Assembly (NCBI GenBank): GCA_026214975.1 | Contig: CM047806.1 | Span: forward strand, 81,763,599-81,827,598 | Source of the DNA: Gentiana macrophylla | Taxonomy: Eukaryota > Streptophyta > Magnoliopsida > Gentianales > Gentianaceae | Length of the DNA: 64,000 bases | Direction: 5' to 3' | Part shown: in pieces, positions 20,601-33,105 of the stretch | Layout of the letters: every line of letters begins with the position of its first letter | How positions within the stretch are numbered: position 1 is the first letter of the stretch | Position numbers and translations under genes: made by a program | Notes under the pieces: generated by a model | What the model saw: only the letters and a program-made list of their open reading frames with translations | What the model was told of the DNA's origin: nothing | Databases searched by the model: none

Positions 20601-21854
20601 TGATGAACATAGATTTGTTACCAAATTTGAAATTTGATCATAATCACAAGTGTCAAGTATGTGTTGAAGCCATGTTGGCTAACTCACGGTTGACGGTACA
20701 AAGGAACACAAAACCTCACAGATTCGTGTAGACTAGAGGTAATAGAAGTATCTTGCTACTTTTATTGATGATAGCACGAGATGTTGATATCTTTGAAAAA
20801 CAAAGATAAGGCTTGTGATGCCTTGAGGCTATCGAGAATGAAGGTGAGAATAAACATAGCAAAGGGATGAGGCGTATCCGTAAAGATTGTGGTGGTAGAT
20901 ATGAGGTATTGTTTCTTGCTAAGGGCCCGGCATCATTCATAAAAAAACTACACCGTACACACCTCGGATAAGTGGTATTCTTTGCATGCAAGAACGAACT
21001 CTTAAAGAGTTGATGAATGCTATGTTGATAAGCTCGGGTTTACCTCGAACTTGTGGGAAAATTTGTCCTCTCGAGAAAAATTCATCTAATCGAGATCCCT
21101 TCATACAAGAAGGATGACACCCGTATGAGTTGTAGAAAGGCTACAAATTCTTGGAAATGTGGGGGTAAGTACCTAAACCAAAGCAAGTGGAGATAGGACC
21201 TAAAACTCTTGATTGTATATTCATCGGATATACTCTCAAGAGTAGTTCCTATTCGCTTTTGGTGCATAAAACCAACATCTGAGATGTACATGATGATGTC
21301 ATCATTGAGTCTATGAACGTTGTGTTCTTTAAAGAACTCTTTCCATATAAGGAAATGGATAAAGCAAGAATGAGTAAGCGGACATATGAGTCTGAAGAAG
21401 AGTGTGATCCTCAAAAAATTGAGGAACTGCGGGCTAAGACTTCCAAGTCTTTTGGTCCTGTTTTTCTGACCTATATGGTAGAAAATGAACCCAGGACATA
21501 TGTTGAGGCAATGTCAATTCCAGAAGCTCATTTCTGGAAAGAGGCCATAAATGGAGAAATCCATCATGCAAAACCACACTTGGGAGTTGGTTGATTTTCC
21601 ACCAGGAAATAAACCACTCGGGTGCAAGTGGATCGTCAAGAAGAAGTTAAAAGTTGATGGATTTATTGATAATTGTAAGCAGTTGTTGGTAGCCTGAGGG
21701 TATCGACAGAAAGAAGGCATTAACTTCTTTCTCACGATTAAGAGAATTACTTATATCGGGGTTCTCATCGATATAGTTGTAGTCTATAACTTTGTAAATC
21801 CATCAAATGGATGTTTATGGTGAGTTAAAAGAGATATGTACTTGGAACAACCCG
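20600..21854 (+). pseudogene. Ty1/copia integrase and reverse transcriptase, 5' part
   Basis: In broken frames the minor hallmarks of a copia polyprotein appear in order. They are RTLKELMNAMLISSGLP near 20990 (integrase C-terminal side), IGPKTLDCIFIGYT-like residues near 21200, and VFFKELFPYKEMDKARMS at 21319. Then come FWKEAINGEIHH and WELVDFPPGNKPLGCKWIVK (21530-21645), which open the reverse transcriptase. Stops and frameshifts are frequent. The frame runs into YLEQPE at 21840 and is cut by the Athila-like insertion at 21855; it resumes at 29314. Confidence 0.85.
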
Positions 21855-23149
21855 AGGCGGTCATTGACCAACAATAACATAAAAGAAAGCGAACTTGGTA
21901 TTCCTCCCCTTCTCACCGATCTACTAACTTGGATTAGTTAATCGTTACGTTTACTTCCCACATAATTTCCTTAAATTAATCGTGAGCTTTAGTTTTAATT
22001 ATCATTATCAGCTACGGGTGCAACTCCTACTCCTATCTACTCCGACAATTGTAGTAGACAATCTATATACAAGCTACCCTCCTTAATTGGTCCGTAATAG
22101 CCCATACGCATAAAGAACTAGAATTGCCGATATCGAGCGCTAACTCATACCGCTAAACCGCCTAGACAGCTGTCGACATTGATCAGCACGTTCCTAGGGT
22201 CCATTCTAGACTATGTCCAAACTTAGCACTTCATTATTCGTATTTCATGCCAGTTTACGATTACAATAAGCAGATTGGCTAGATCTAACATATTGTTAAT
22301 TAAACCTGTCGATCAACGTAATTGTAGTGAATCCCAGTTTTAGGGTTTCTAAATCATGCCTCGGTAAACCGGTATAGACCGCCGGGTTACCGAGGGCGGC
22401 TTTTCCTGTTCCTGGATCTACATTACTCAATTACGATTAAAATAAGTAAATTATGGTGTCTTTAAACATGCAGATTAACTAAAACACATAAATACAACAG
22501 ATCTACCATATTGAAGACAAAAATGAACGTTCAAAGCTTCATACGTTCAACAATGGTGATCTAGCTCGATTTACTCAAGATAGAGATGATGGAAGAAGGA
22601 AGGAGACAAGAAACTACTCTTCCAAAGCTTGAATAACTTTATTTCATCAAAAGTGTATAATGTAATTGAATATAATTGATAAGATATGAGATTGTATACA
22701 ATAATCTGAAACCGCGGCCTTATATAGATACAGTGACCGACTTAAGACTCTCTAAAACCCTAACCGACATATATAATGCGGCAGAATCAGTTTCGTGTCC
22801 AACAAGTCCTCGGTTTACCGGCCCTAGCATCCAGTAAACCGGGCCGACTTTTCTCCTTTTTCTTCAGCAGGCTTCTTCTTGGACTTTAATCACTTGGCCC
22901 AATGTAATTCTTTCGTTCCAGATCCATTCTCCAATGCTCCAGATCTGGTACATCCTATAAAACATGTAAAACGAGACAAAACAGTACCAAATCTTCGGGA
23001 AAATAGCATAGATACAGAATTACGATCCTAGAAGCACTCACATAGCATTTAACATATATTCCACATAATAACGGGTCTATCTATCCTCTCTTGAGCAGAA
23101 TTCGTGGTGAATAAAGGTATAATTATTGTTACCATTTAGAGCGTTATCA
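21855..23149 (-). repeat. 3' LTR of the deleted Athila-like element, end truncated
   Basis: It matches 28037-29313 in the right LTR. On the minus strand AAGTGGGGAGTAGT (23150-23163) immediately precedes it and is the polypurine tract. Palindromic CTCGGTAAACC words lie at 22359-22395 and 22808-22846. The first 144 bp of the intact copy are absent here. Confidence 0.92.
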
Positions 23150-24383
23150 ACTACTCCCCACTTAGCTTTTGATCGTCCCGAGCAAAAAGGCGAAAAGAAA
23201 ACAACACTCGGATCAATATACAAGTTAATTAAAACCAACTATGCCTCACAAAGTCAAGATCAAGATCATGCCACTCATATCCATCAGTAACACATTAAAC
23301 ACTATTCACGTTATGTGGCAATGTGTGTGTGCAATAACTTTCACAACCGCTTAGAAATGCAGACTATCTCACATTACGTCAACCCGTAGTCGAACTAACC
23401 AGTCTCGAACATGTTATTTATTTATTAATTAATTGAGCTGGCAAGGCGGATCGAGAAGCGAGCATATATTACTCTTAGGCTCGCGTTTATCGGTCTATGC
23501 AAAAGTCGTGCATCTTACGCTCCATCGACAAAAATATTGCCAAAGAGAATATAGATGTATATATTTCAATGCACTTCTTTTTCTTGGTGGGTAAACTCTC
23601 ATTGATTTAACTATCCTCACGGCCCCACTCATGATAAACTACCAAATCCGAAATTCCATTGCTTTCATAAGCGTTGGTGAAACATGATTAAGTGATGAAG
23701 CCAGGGTCAACTCTAGTCAAAGAAATATGCTATCGACTACACACCTAGGAAGTGAGTTATATGTGCTTAAAAATGGTGGCTCATAACAGAATATGCGCTT
23801 AATACGCCACTACTTCAGAAGTGGGCATTTACTCTTACTTGTACCAAGTAAAACAGAATTGAAGTCCATTAACTCGAAAAGATCAAAGATTTCATAATTT
23901 TTCGAAATTCTGTCGAAAGGAATCAAAGTCTAAGTGGTGAATCGTGCATCAAAGAGAATCAAGATAATCACGCAATTCACGGAATAAGTGGTAAGAAGCT
24001 AAGTGACGTTCCTCTACCCCCCCCCCCCCCACTTAATCGAAACATTGTCCCCAATGTGTAAGATGGAAAATAAAAATGAAAAGGAACTTAGCTTCGGTCA
24101 AGGCTGGAACCAAAGAAGAATCGGATCGTTGTTTAAATCATCGGGCTCATGTAAGTAATCCTTGAAGAATCTGCACTAAATAACTCAAACAAACCAAGAA
24201 GAATAGCGGTGACAAGAAACTGTATAATATGGTGGCGGTAAAAGAGAAAAGAATTAACTCTAAAACAAATTAAGCCGACAAAATCATTATATTATAAAAT
24301 TCCGCTACATCAACTAGATAGGAAAGAAAAATAAAAATAAAAACAAGAAAAATGGAGAGTAACAACAACGAAAAGAAAAAGAA

Positions 24384-25259
24384 CTAATCCTCATCAGAGT
24401 AACCCTCCCAGTCGTCTCTAGGCTCAAAACCGGGAGATGGACCAGAACTGGAGGCAGCAGCGGCGGAAGAAGTGGCTCGGTGATGTGAGGCAGTCCTAGG
24501 TGGCGGTGTCGAGGAAGGTATGCTGAAGTAATCTATAATTCTATCCATTTTGCGGTGCAAACTCGCAATCTCTCGCGATTGCTCCTCTAGCATAGCTCTC
24601 TGAGTCCGGGGTGCTCGGAGGACCGGAGTACGCTCCCTCTCAGCTCTTCCAACCCGTCTTGGAACTCTTTGAACCGGCTGCGAACTGATCATCGGCTCAG
24701 GGTCTTCCCAATCATCACCGACGAGAATCTTGACCTCGTCCTCCAAAGCAAACATATCAATCATCGGTCCGTATGGCAACAGCTCGCGCTCAGATACGGC
24801 AGCAAGCTCGTGGATACGGCTGTGCATTAGAAGACCGATGTTGACTCGAGATCCCTACTCCAGATAAAACATCAACTCCGCCTTCTTGGTAGTAGCGAGA
24901 GGCAAGTGTGCTTGGTCGGTAGAAGGCGGGCACAAGCAAATCATGACCATCTTCCGGTCCCAAGATAACTCATTCTCTAGGAAGATGATGGGGGCTCCAG
25001 CAGGATTGCGCTTCCATTGGACCCCAAAAAACTTAGCTATCATTTCCATCCTCTCGATATCTTCAATATTGCTCGAGGATGTGTACTCATCCGAGCCCAC
25101 CGGCGGACGTCTAACCCCAAAATGAGCATTGATCCGCTCAATCGAAAAATCAACTTTAACCCCTCAGACCATAGCAAATATAACTCCGGGGTTATGCGAA
25201 ACGTAAGCATAAAATTCCCTTACCACCGTGGCATTGAACCGAGTCGGTGAATCCGCCAT
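24384..25259 (-). pseudogene. env-like ORF of Athila type (putative plant transposon protein domain)
   Basis: From the ATG at 25259 (MADSPTRFNATVVREFYAY) the frame crosses one stop near 25165. It continues as VDFSIERINAHFGVRRPP, then DRKMVMICLCPPSTD, another stop near 24855, and a 147-aa C-terminal frame. That last part has DMFALEDEVKILVGDDWEDP, a heptad-like LEEQSREIASLHRKMDRII helix and a Ser/Ala-rich acidic tail (EGYSDED). The N-terminal half resembles the domain found downstream of pol in plant Athila elements and annotated as 'putative plant transposon protein'. Its function is unknown; the virus-envelope comparison rests mainly on position. A related piece lies at 61208-61543. Confidence 0.7.
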
Positions 25260-26429
25260 ATCCAAAATATCTTGCTCTTGTAAAGCATGGGGCAAGATCG
25301 AGCCGCAATCGTCCAATTCTACCCCTCATTCTCTAGCAACTGGCCTTGCGTTCCAATGCCCTCGGGCGACTCGTAGATAGACAAAGAATGGGCCGCTCAA
25401 CCCGTCTATCAAAGGGTTAGCATTTCCATAAACGATCCCGATAACCCTTTGGGACGAGCAGCTGAACGGCTACGCTTTGGACCCATCCTGGATGATAAAA
25501 CAACCTAATATTGAAGCTGATTCTGAAAACTGACCCTCGGTAAACCTGAAGAACAGTATGGTTTACCGGCCGGAATTTTTCAGATTTTCTTTCAGGACTG
25601 TGCCTCTGATGATAAAATATGAAGAATTGCAGCACCTCACTAGCACAACAATGACACTAGAAGCGACAGCAGAGGTGAAGAAAATAGGTGGTTTGGTTGG
25701 TAAAAAATGGAAAATAGGTTTGATTTTGGTGGAGGTTTGGTGGGAATAGTGGTGGTGATGGTGGCCGAATTTTATGACGGAGGAAGAAATAGATGAATTA
25801 TGGTGATTTGAGGAGAAGATGGTAGATGGAATGGTAAGAATGGGGGTGAAGGGGTGGTTTAAATAGGAAGATATGAGTGAAGGTGGAAGGATTTAATGGG
25901 ATAGAGGGTAGAGAAGTTATTAGCGTGAGGGATTTGAGGAGGTGATTGATGGGATTGAGGTGGAGTTATGCTGGAGTGTGGGAAATGGTGAAAATTTTGA
26001 AAAGAGGGAAAAGTGGGATGGTTTCTGCTGACTAGTAATGCCTGGTGCAATGTGTGTCCTCCACGTGGCTCTAAAAATTCATCTTTATAACCTGACGTTC
26101 AGAAATCTGAAAAACCAACCTCGGTAAACCGGGGTTAACCTAGGGTTTACCGAGGGTACTTTTTCCCAGATTTTTCACTCTGCCTTCACTGCACACTATG
26201 CTCAACCTCTCTACTCAATTCTGATCTCAAATTGACTATCCTCTTAATCTTTTTGTTGTTATTTCCGACTCAATCCTACCCTACTTCACTAGAATCCGAA
26301 ACGAGTAAAAAAAACCTTTCCACAACCATTCCGTTTCAAGCCTAAGGGTGCGGTAGGATGAAAAAAAGCTCGTCCCTTCATCTGGATACTTTTATTCATT
26401 CCTAATCTACCTAAGGGTTTAAAGAAAAT

Positions 26430-26760
26430 AGTCTGAGTTTATAGTCGCCAGCTCGAATTTCTTCAGATCTCCGATCATTCAAGGGTTGGAGCTTTAACTC
26501 GCCAAACTTTTGCGCCAGAGGCTTGTACCCTTATAGAACCTTTTTGAGCTCTCTTCCTAAGACGCCTTTCCCTCTTAGCTTACGTGCTAGGTCTGCCTCT
26601 GTGTCGAGATTTAGACTTTAGACCCAAGGACTCCACATTTCCTACTTTGAGCTCAACTCGTTCACTACGCAACACGGAAGTACTAGCTTCCGTGAGCATC
26701 TTGTCGTGGTCCTTCTCTTCTCTCTCTCAGCATTAGTTTCATGAATTCCTGCTCAACGGT
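26430..26760 (-). other. pol deletion region of the Athila-like element
   Basis: A conserved block with TATAGTCGCCAGCTCGA at 26440-26457 also lies just past the integrase stop of the other Athila-like element (near 51870). Here it follows only about 300 bp after the protease remnant. The reverse transcriptase to integrase segment, normally about 3 kb, has therefore been lost between 26460 and 26760. The remaining bases are non-coding. Confidence 0.6.
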
Positions 26761-27102
26761 TTATACTACAACCTCTCTATTCTTATGCCCCTCGATCTCT
26801 GTAATTTCCACCTTCCCTGAAGCATACGTCATCTTACAACTTTCCGGTTTATTCTCTAGGGGTTCTAAGATCTTAAAAGATACAGCATCATTATTCAATC
26901 TCAAAGTAATCTCCCCATTGTCAAAATCCATGACTGCTCTGCTTGTCTCTAAGAAAGGCCTCCCTAAGATAACTGGGGCACTTAAGTCCTCTGGTATGTC
27001 TATCACCATAAAATCGATTGGATAACTGAACCCTCCTGCCTTAATCGTGCACTTCCTAAACAGACCGGCAGGCATATCTCTAGTTCTATCGACGAAATTC
27101 AT
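26761..27102 (-). pseudogene. Athila-like protease C-terminal half
   Basis: A 113-aa frame with FSYPIDFMVIDIPEDLSAPV, ILGRPFLETSRAVMDFDNG and EITLRLNND. The ILGRPF block is the conserved second half of the retroviral-type aspartic protease. The catalytic Asp block (CDLGASVN type) is not in this frame. The homologous segment in the other Athila-like copy is at 55190-55350. Confidence 0.85.
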
Positions 27103-27867
27103 GGTCTGGTTTGATTCATTACGACCGGAAGCTTGATCTTTTGTGAGAGGAAAAGGTAGAATGTTGCCACTCGAGCGAGTCGCGAGACCTAATCCTCTTG
27201 ATATACCATTAACGTAAATCGGAGTCGGAGCGTGCGGGGTCTCACAACTTCACGCGTGTATGCAGTGCAGGTAATCCTCAGGCTCGAGAAAACATCATGT
27301 CGAGGATCCTCTTCAAGATCATCGAATCATAATCCGAAAGCGATATGTCAATTAACTCGCAAAGGAACTCACCTGGACGATACGTGCTATACTCGCTTTA
27401 AATTCTTTTCAGGCTCTTGCTTGATTGCTTCTTTCTCTTTTTCCAACCGTTTCTTTATAGCTTCATAATGCTCTCTTGCTTGAGATCAAGCTTGTTTGAC
27501 TTGTTTGACTTGGTGTGATGTTCAATATTGGTGTGATGTTCAATATTGTCCGAGGCATATTGTTTGACTTGTTTGCTCTTTTTCCAACTCTGGTTTGATT
27601 GAATTTTGAAGTGTTCGATCATCCTGCAAAAAGACAAAATAAAACAAGGAAAATGTTAGCAACTTCCGCTTGATTGGGTGTGATCCAAAGCTGCTGCGGA
27701 CCTACTAACTAAAATCAACAGGGAATAGCATGCAGAATAACGGAAGTTTGCCACGAAGTTGATTTTTAGGTGCGAGGTTGATCTGAGCGACTCAAGACTC
27801 AAAATAAAATAAATAAAAACGACTTCTTAATTAGAATTAAAACATTTATATTTACAATTGGCCATTG

Positions 27868-27889
27868 TCCCCGGCAACGGCGCCAAAAA
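27868..27889 (-). other. primer-binding site, Asp-tRNA type
   Basis: The minus strand reads TGGCGCCGTTGCCGGGGA just after the 5' LTR end. It is complementary to the 3' end of plant aspartate tRNA, the usual primer of Athila elements. It is not a tRNA gene. Confidence 0.9.
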
Positions 27890-27892
27890 TCT

Positions 27893-29313
27893 TGATCGCG
27901 TGTAAGTCACTAACGTCGATATTACTAGCAAGAATACTAGGTACATCGTAGTATAGTAAATGCGAGTCAAGGTCGATCCACGAGAGGCGATGCAACTATA
28001 AGCATAAATGATTCTAACTTAATTAAGAAGCAACATAGGCGGTCATTGACCAACAATAACATAAAAGAAAACAAACTTGGTATTCCTCCCCTCTTCTCAC
28101 CGATCTACTAACTTGGATTAGTTAATCGTTACGTTTACTTCCCACATAATTTCCTTAAATTAATCGTGAGCTTTAGTTTTAATTATCATTATATCGCTAT
28201 AGGTGCAACTCCTACTCCTATCTACTCCGACAATGGTAGTAGACAATCTATAAGCAAGCTACCTCGTTAATTGGACCGTAATAGCCCATACACATAAAGA
28301 ACTAGAATTGCCGATATCGAGCGCTAACTCATACCGCTTAAACCGCCTGAGCATTTATCGACATTGATCAAAGACGTTCGTAGGGTCCATTCTAGACTAT
28401 GTCCAAACTTAGCACTTCACTATTCGTATTTCATACGGGCCACGATTACATTAAGCAGATTGGCCAAATCTAACCTATCATTAATTAACCACGCCGATCA
28501 ACATAGCTTTTAGGGTTTCTAAATCATGCCTCGGTAAACCGGTATAGACCGCCGGGTTACCGAGGGCGGCTTTTCTGTTCTGGATCTACATTGCTCAATT
28601 ACGATTAAAATAAGTAAATTATGGGGTCTTTAAACATGCAGATTAACTAAAACACCATCTGAACAGATCTACCATATTGAAGACAAAAGGAGCGTTCAAA
28701 GCTTCATACGTTCAACAATGGTGATCTAGCTCGATTTACTCAAGCTAGAGATGATGGAAAAGGGAGGAGACCGAAACTACTCTTCCAAAGCTTGAATAAC
28801 TTTATTTCATCAAAAGTGTTTAATGTAATTGAATATAATCGATAAGATATGAGATTGTATACAATAATCAGAATCATGACCTTATATAGATCTGATGACC
28901 GACTTAAGACTCTCTAAAACCCTAACCGACCTAGATAATGCGGCGAGAATCAGTTTTGTGTCCAACAAGTCCTCGGTTTATCGCCCTAGGCTCGGTAAAC
29001 CGGGCGACTTTTTCTTCTTTTTCTTCTTGAGGCTTCTTTTGGACTTTAATCACTTGGCCCAATGTACTTTTTTCGGTCCAGATCCATTCTCAATGCTCCG
29101 AGATCCGGTACATCCTATAAAACATGCAAAAGAAGACAAAAAAGCAGTACCAAATCTTCAGGAAAATAGCATAGATGCAGAATTACAATCCTAGAAACAC
29201 TCACATAGCATTTAACATATATTCCACATAATAATGGGTCTATCTATCCTCTCTTGAGCATAATTCGGGGTGAATAAAGGTATAATTATTGGTACCATTT
29301 AGAGGCGTTATCA
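27893..29313 (-). repeat. 5' LTR of the deleted Athila-like element, complete
   Basis: 1,421 bp from TGATCGCGTG to GTTATCA. On the minus strand a TATATAAGG promoter word lies near 28880-28890. Palindromic CTCGGTAAACC words lie on both sides of it, at 28970-29005 (upstream) and 28529-28565 (transcribed part). Confidence 0.93.
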
Positions 29314-30345
29314 AGTCTCTCCGTGGGCTTGAATAGTAGCCAAAATGTTAACATATCGAGTTTGACAATGTTATGTTGTCAAGTGGGTTTAAGGTTAATG
29401 AGTGTGAATAAATATGTCTACATTAAGAATACACCTATGTGATAGTATGTCTATGACATGCTGATAATGTGAAGTACTCATAAGAGTATCATGAATACGA
29501 AAAAATGCTGACAAGGAACTTCGATATGAAGGACCTAGGAGTGTCAGATTTGGATATTAGGGATTAAGATCTCTAGAGTATATGATGGACTTGTGTTGTC
29601 ACAAACTCATTGAAAAGATTCAATGCCTTTGATGAAAATCCAGCGAGCACTCCACTTGACCTAAGTTTGCACTTAGTCAAGAATAGAGGTGAACCTTTGG
29701 ATCAGTTGAGATATTCTCGAGTGATTGGAAGTCTGATGTACATAACCAACTGTACATGACCAGACTTAGCATGTGTTGAGAATAAATTGAGGAGGTTCAC
29801 GAGTAATCCATAACATAATCATCGGAAAGCCTTAAATACGTTGTTGATGTACATGAAGTACACCATGAGTCTGGGATTACGATATACAAGATATTCAACA
29901 ATATTAGAAGGATAATGTGATGCCAAATGGATATCATATACAAAAGATTTAAGGTCCACCAGTGGATACTCATTCACCATTGGTGGTGATGCAGTGTCCT
30001 GGAAGTCTACAAGACAAACGTGCATAGCTCGTTCCATAATGGAAGATGAGTTTATAGCATTGGATAATGTTGGAGAACAAGCTGAATGGCTTGGAATGTC
30101 CTTGAGGATATTCCGTATTGGCCTAAGCCAGTGGCGGCTATTAACATACACTGCGATAGTCAGTCAGTTGTACGAAGGGCACAAAGTAGTGTATATAATG
30201 AGTCTCGACACGTATGCAGTAGACACAATACCATTAAATAATTGATCTCTAATGGTGGGACTTCCATCGAGTATATACGATCGAAGAAGAATCTTGCGGA
30301 TCCGCTTACAAAAGGTTTAGCTAGAGATCATATGTCAATCTTGAC
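29314..30345 (+). pseudogene. Ty1/copia reverse transcriptase and RNase H, 3' part
   Basis: This continues the copia frame cut at 21854. After a KSLYGLKQ-like start (KSLRGLE) come FDNVMLSSGFKVNECE, a degraded YADN block, RNFDMKDLGVSDLDI, and QLRYSRVIGSLMYITNCT near 29700. The RNase H end reads [32 protein letters not shown] and [11 protein letters not shown] last piece with ADPLTKGLAR-like residues is near 30300-30330. Several stop codons and frameshifts make it non-functional. Confidence 0.88.
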
Positions 30346-30760
30346 AAATGAAATATGACGGAAGCCTATTACGCATATTTCCTTGTAATGGCAACCCAAC
30401 CATGTTGACTAGAGATCTGAGATCATGGTTCAAAAGGACAACTAAGTTTAAAAAACGATCAAGCCACATACCCATTACTGTTAGAATAAAAGTGCTATCG
30501 GCAGAGAGGTGTGAGGTTAAGCTTAGATTTTAATGATTCTATAGCTTGATATTCAAGTGGGGTAGGGTAGAATACCCTTGATAGGAGGTCACCTATGTAA
30601 GTGCGAAGTGGGGCCGCTTCTGTGAGAATTTGAGGCTTGAATTCTCTAAAGCACTTTCTGAAACCAAGTGTTGTCCAGGGCCGAGATGGACACAATCATG
30701 TTGAGACATATGTTTAAGTTTTTGTAGTACTCTTTATAATTTACTAGCGCAGTTACATAT
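30346..30760 (+). other. copia 3' untranslated region
   Basis: Unique sequence downstream of the copia RNase H end, including ATACCCTTGATAGGAGGTCA and a CACAATCATGTTGAGACATA word. It looks like the conserved non-coding tail of this copia type. The 3' LTR itself is not identifiable. Confidence 0.5.
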
Positions 30761-31084
30761 AAATTCCGGAGTTTCTTATTCTAACGAAGCAATCACAGAA
30801 ATTTTATTGGAAATATTGCCATTTGTGATTTTTTTTCAAACGTCTGGAAACTGATATTTTATTTTTGAAAGATAAATTTATGTTAAGAATATGAAAAGCA
30901 GCTCTATATGATTGAACATTGCCTGTGTTTTAACAATACTTCTGACAGTTGAGAATCTACGACAGATGTATAGTGACTGGATTGGTTTTCTGTCATATTC
31001 ACTTTTAGCCAATAATGGTGGTAAGATGAACATATACCCACAATACTGCCAAATCCATGTCACGTGTATTACCTGCGCTTACGA
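30761..31084. other. no feature recognised
   Basis: AT-rich sequence with only short overlapping frames on opposite strands. Confidence 0.35.
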
Positions 31085-31279
31085 GGAATTGCGAGAACCA
31101 TAATAGGTGATTCTGCGGTAGGGATTCCTATTAGAGCGGGCCGTCGGATGACTACTTCACCAAGTGGGTGGAATCGAAGCTTTAACTATGTTCACCACCA
31201 AATCTATCCAAAAATTCCCCTAGAAAAACATAGTCTGCAGATATGGCATACCTAAATCTCTGATTTCGGACAGTGGAAC
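31085..31279 (+). pseudogene. Ty3/gypsy integrase core, first part
   Basis: Across small frame breaks it reads DYFTKWVE-like residues near 31145-31175, then YGIPKSLISDSGT at 31230-31279. The SDSGTQF block holds the second catalytic Asp of integrase. The codon for Thr (ACC) is completed at 33111 once the solo LTR and one copy of its target duplication are removed. The upstream part of the element is missing. Confidence 0.8.
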
Positions 31280-33105
31280 TGTTGGTCCCTTGAAAAAGCT
31301 GACACAAGTTTAGGGAGGGGGTGAATAAACTTGTCACCAAAACTGGATACATAAAAACAGATTAGGTTTAGTTCTAAGCTTATGTGGAGTTGAGCTAACT
31401 AAGTTGAGTATAAGTCAAACTGACTTATGCTGAAACTGAGTTAACCGGCACCGAATTTAGTTTTAGCCTTTTTAACTGATCTTGTTGTATCTATGAAAAA
31501 GCTTGTTATGCAAAACTGAATTCCGGTGAATGTCAGTTTGTGTGTTGTGTGAGTATCAATCAGTTATGTATGCTTGAACAAACTGTACAAAAACAATCAC
31601 AAATACAGAAATGTAAAGAACAGTAAGTAAAGTAAGGAAAGAATTATAGAGGTTCCAGATGGTGTAATCCTGTCAGTCTTCTCTTCCTCTGTGATGTAGG
31701 AGGAAAATTCCACTAGAACTCTTTGAGGTAGATCGGTTACAAAAAGTCCTAATATGATAGTCCTTGACTAATCCCTAGCTTCGCTATCTAAGCAACTAAA
31801 GAACAGGTAGTATAGCTGCTCTGCAACTGCTTGCACTGGTCCCCAGAGGGTAGTATTGGCTCTTCTCCAGCTCCACCACAAACACAGTTTACCCGACAGC
31901 TAAAACAACATATGTCCTTGGCAAATCCTAGACCGGATTGGTTCGCAGTCTCAACCTTTGATTAAAATCAAAGTTGGGCTCAGAATCAAATAAATGATTC
32001 TTGCTTGTGGTTCTTCAAAGTGTCTGTATCTTGAATGTGTCTTTGAAGCTTGAACACTTGGAAGAATTCTGGATAATTCTTGTAAGCACGATGTTGATAG
32101 CAAATCAGATGAATGCATAGATGAACATGACTTAGGTTCGATGATTCTTAGTAATCTGTGTGTTTGATCCTTTATGCCAAGTCCTCTATTTATAGTGGGA
32201 GGTCCAACGTTCATCTTGTTTGAATTTGAATCCTTGTTGGCTATCAAACGGCTATATGTCAGATGTCGGTGACCGTTACGACATGTCGATCCTTCATCCA
32301 ATAAGAATGCTTGATTTGTAACGTTACGATTTTCTTTTAGTTCTTTGATGACTTCCTTTAAACCGAGTATCCTGATAAATGTCAGTTTAAAGTTTTGTAT
32401 AAACTGAGTAGGTCCTTTATCAGTTGTAAACTGATTTAGAGCATTAACTGAGTTTCTACTCATATTCAAAACTTAGTACTCTATTCTCATCTGATTTTTA
32501 TTGACTTAATCAGAGTACACCATAACTTATAAATCATCCAAGATATCATTGTCCTTATGTATCTTAGGTCTTCATACAAGATCCATAAAGTCGATTCGAG
32601 GCCATAATGATTTACAATTCTAACTTTATAGTCTCGGCTTTATTCTTCATAGAAACTGAGTTTGAACCCTCAGTTCTTTATTTTTCAATAACTGATTCTG
32701 TGTTTCCTTCAGCCTTCTTAACTGCATTTGTCCCCTCAGCCTGCTGCTTCTAGATAAGCCAACCGAGTCTATGTCCCTTAGAGAACTTACCTTCTTCAGT
32801 TATAAGTAAATCTCGGTTTCTTGCTCTGAGTAACACTTTCAGTTTTATACTGTTAGTTTTTGTGTGATATCCAGTTTTCTTAATGATTTCCAGTTTTCAG
32901 TTTTATGACTCTCTATCTATTACAGTGCTTGTCTGATATAACCTATACAAAGACCAGACTCTAATAAATCTTATACATTCATTTCTAGACATCTTTTAGC
33001 TCTTCACTATAACAGCTAGTTTCAGCACTTCATCAATGGGGTGTAAACAATCAATTAAACAAATAAAGATGAATCATCATCAAAACTCAGATTTTACTTC
33101 TACCA
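31280..33105 (-). mobile_element. solo LTR of copia (SIRE-like) type
   Basis: 1,826 bp from TGTTGGTCCCTTG to TTCTACCA, inserted in an integrase codon. The target duplication is GGAAC (31275-31279) and AGAAC (33106-33110), one base diverged. On the minus strand a TATAAATAGAGGACTTGG promoter lies near 32185-32200. The minus-strand 3' end, CACCCCCTCCC followed later by GGGACCAACA, is typical of the SIRE/Maximus group. The same GGGACCAACA terminus is seen in the LTR at 61543-62954, there with its primer site. Confidence 0.88.

Larger units (their letters stand above)
21855..29313 (-). mobile_element. Athila-like Ty3/gypsy element with internal deletion
   Basis: This lies between two halves of one copia reverse transcriptase and is read on the minus strand. 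The right LTR (27893-29313) is the complete 5' copy. The left LTR (21855-23149) lacks about 144 bp at its outer end, so no target duplication survives. Inside, in order from the right, are an Asp-tRNA primer site, little recognisable gag, a protease remnant (26761-27102), an env-like/plant transposon ORF (24384-25259) and a 3' untranslated region with a purine tract. Reverse transcriptase, RNase H and integrase are missing, so the copy is non-autonomous. Confidence 0.9.

Noticed and set aside
27868..27889. A possible tRNA-Asp gene
   Set aside because: Only the 3' 18 bases match; it is the primer-binding site next to an LTR, and no cloverleaf can be formed.
29819..30151. A 110-aa minus-strand frame
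   Set aside because: Antisense shadow of copia RNase H on the plus strand.
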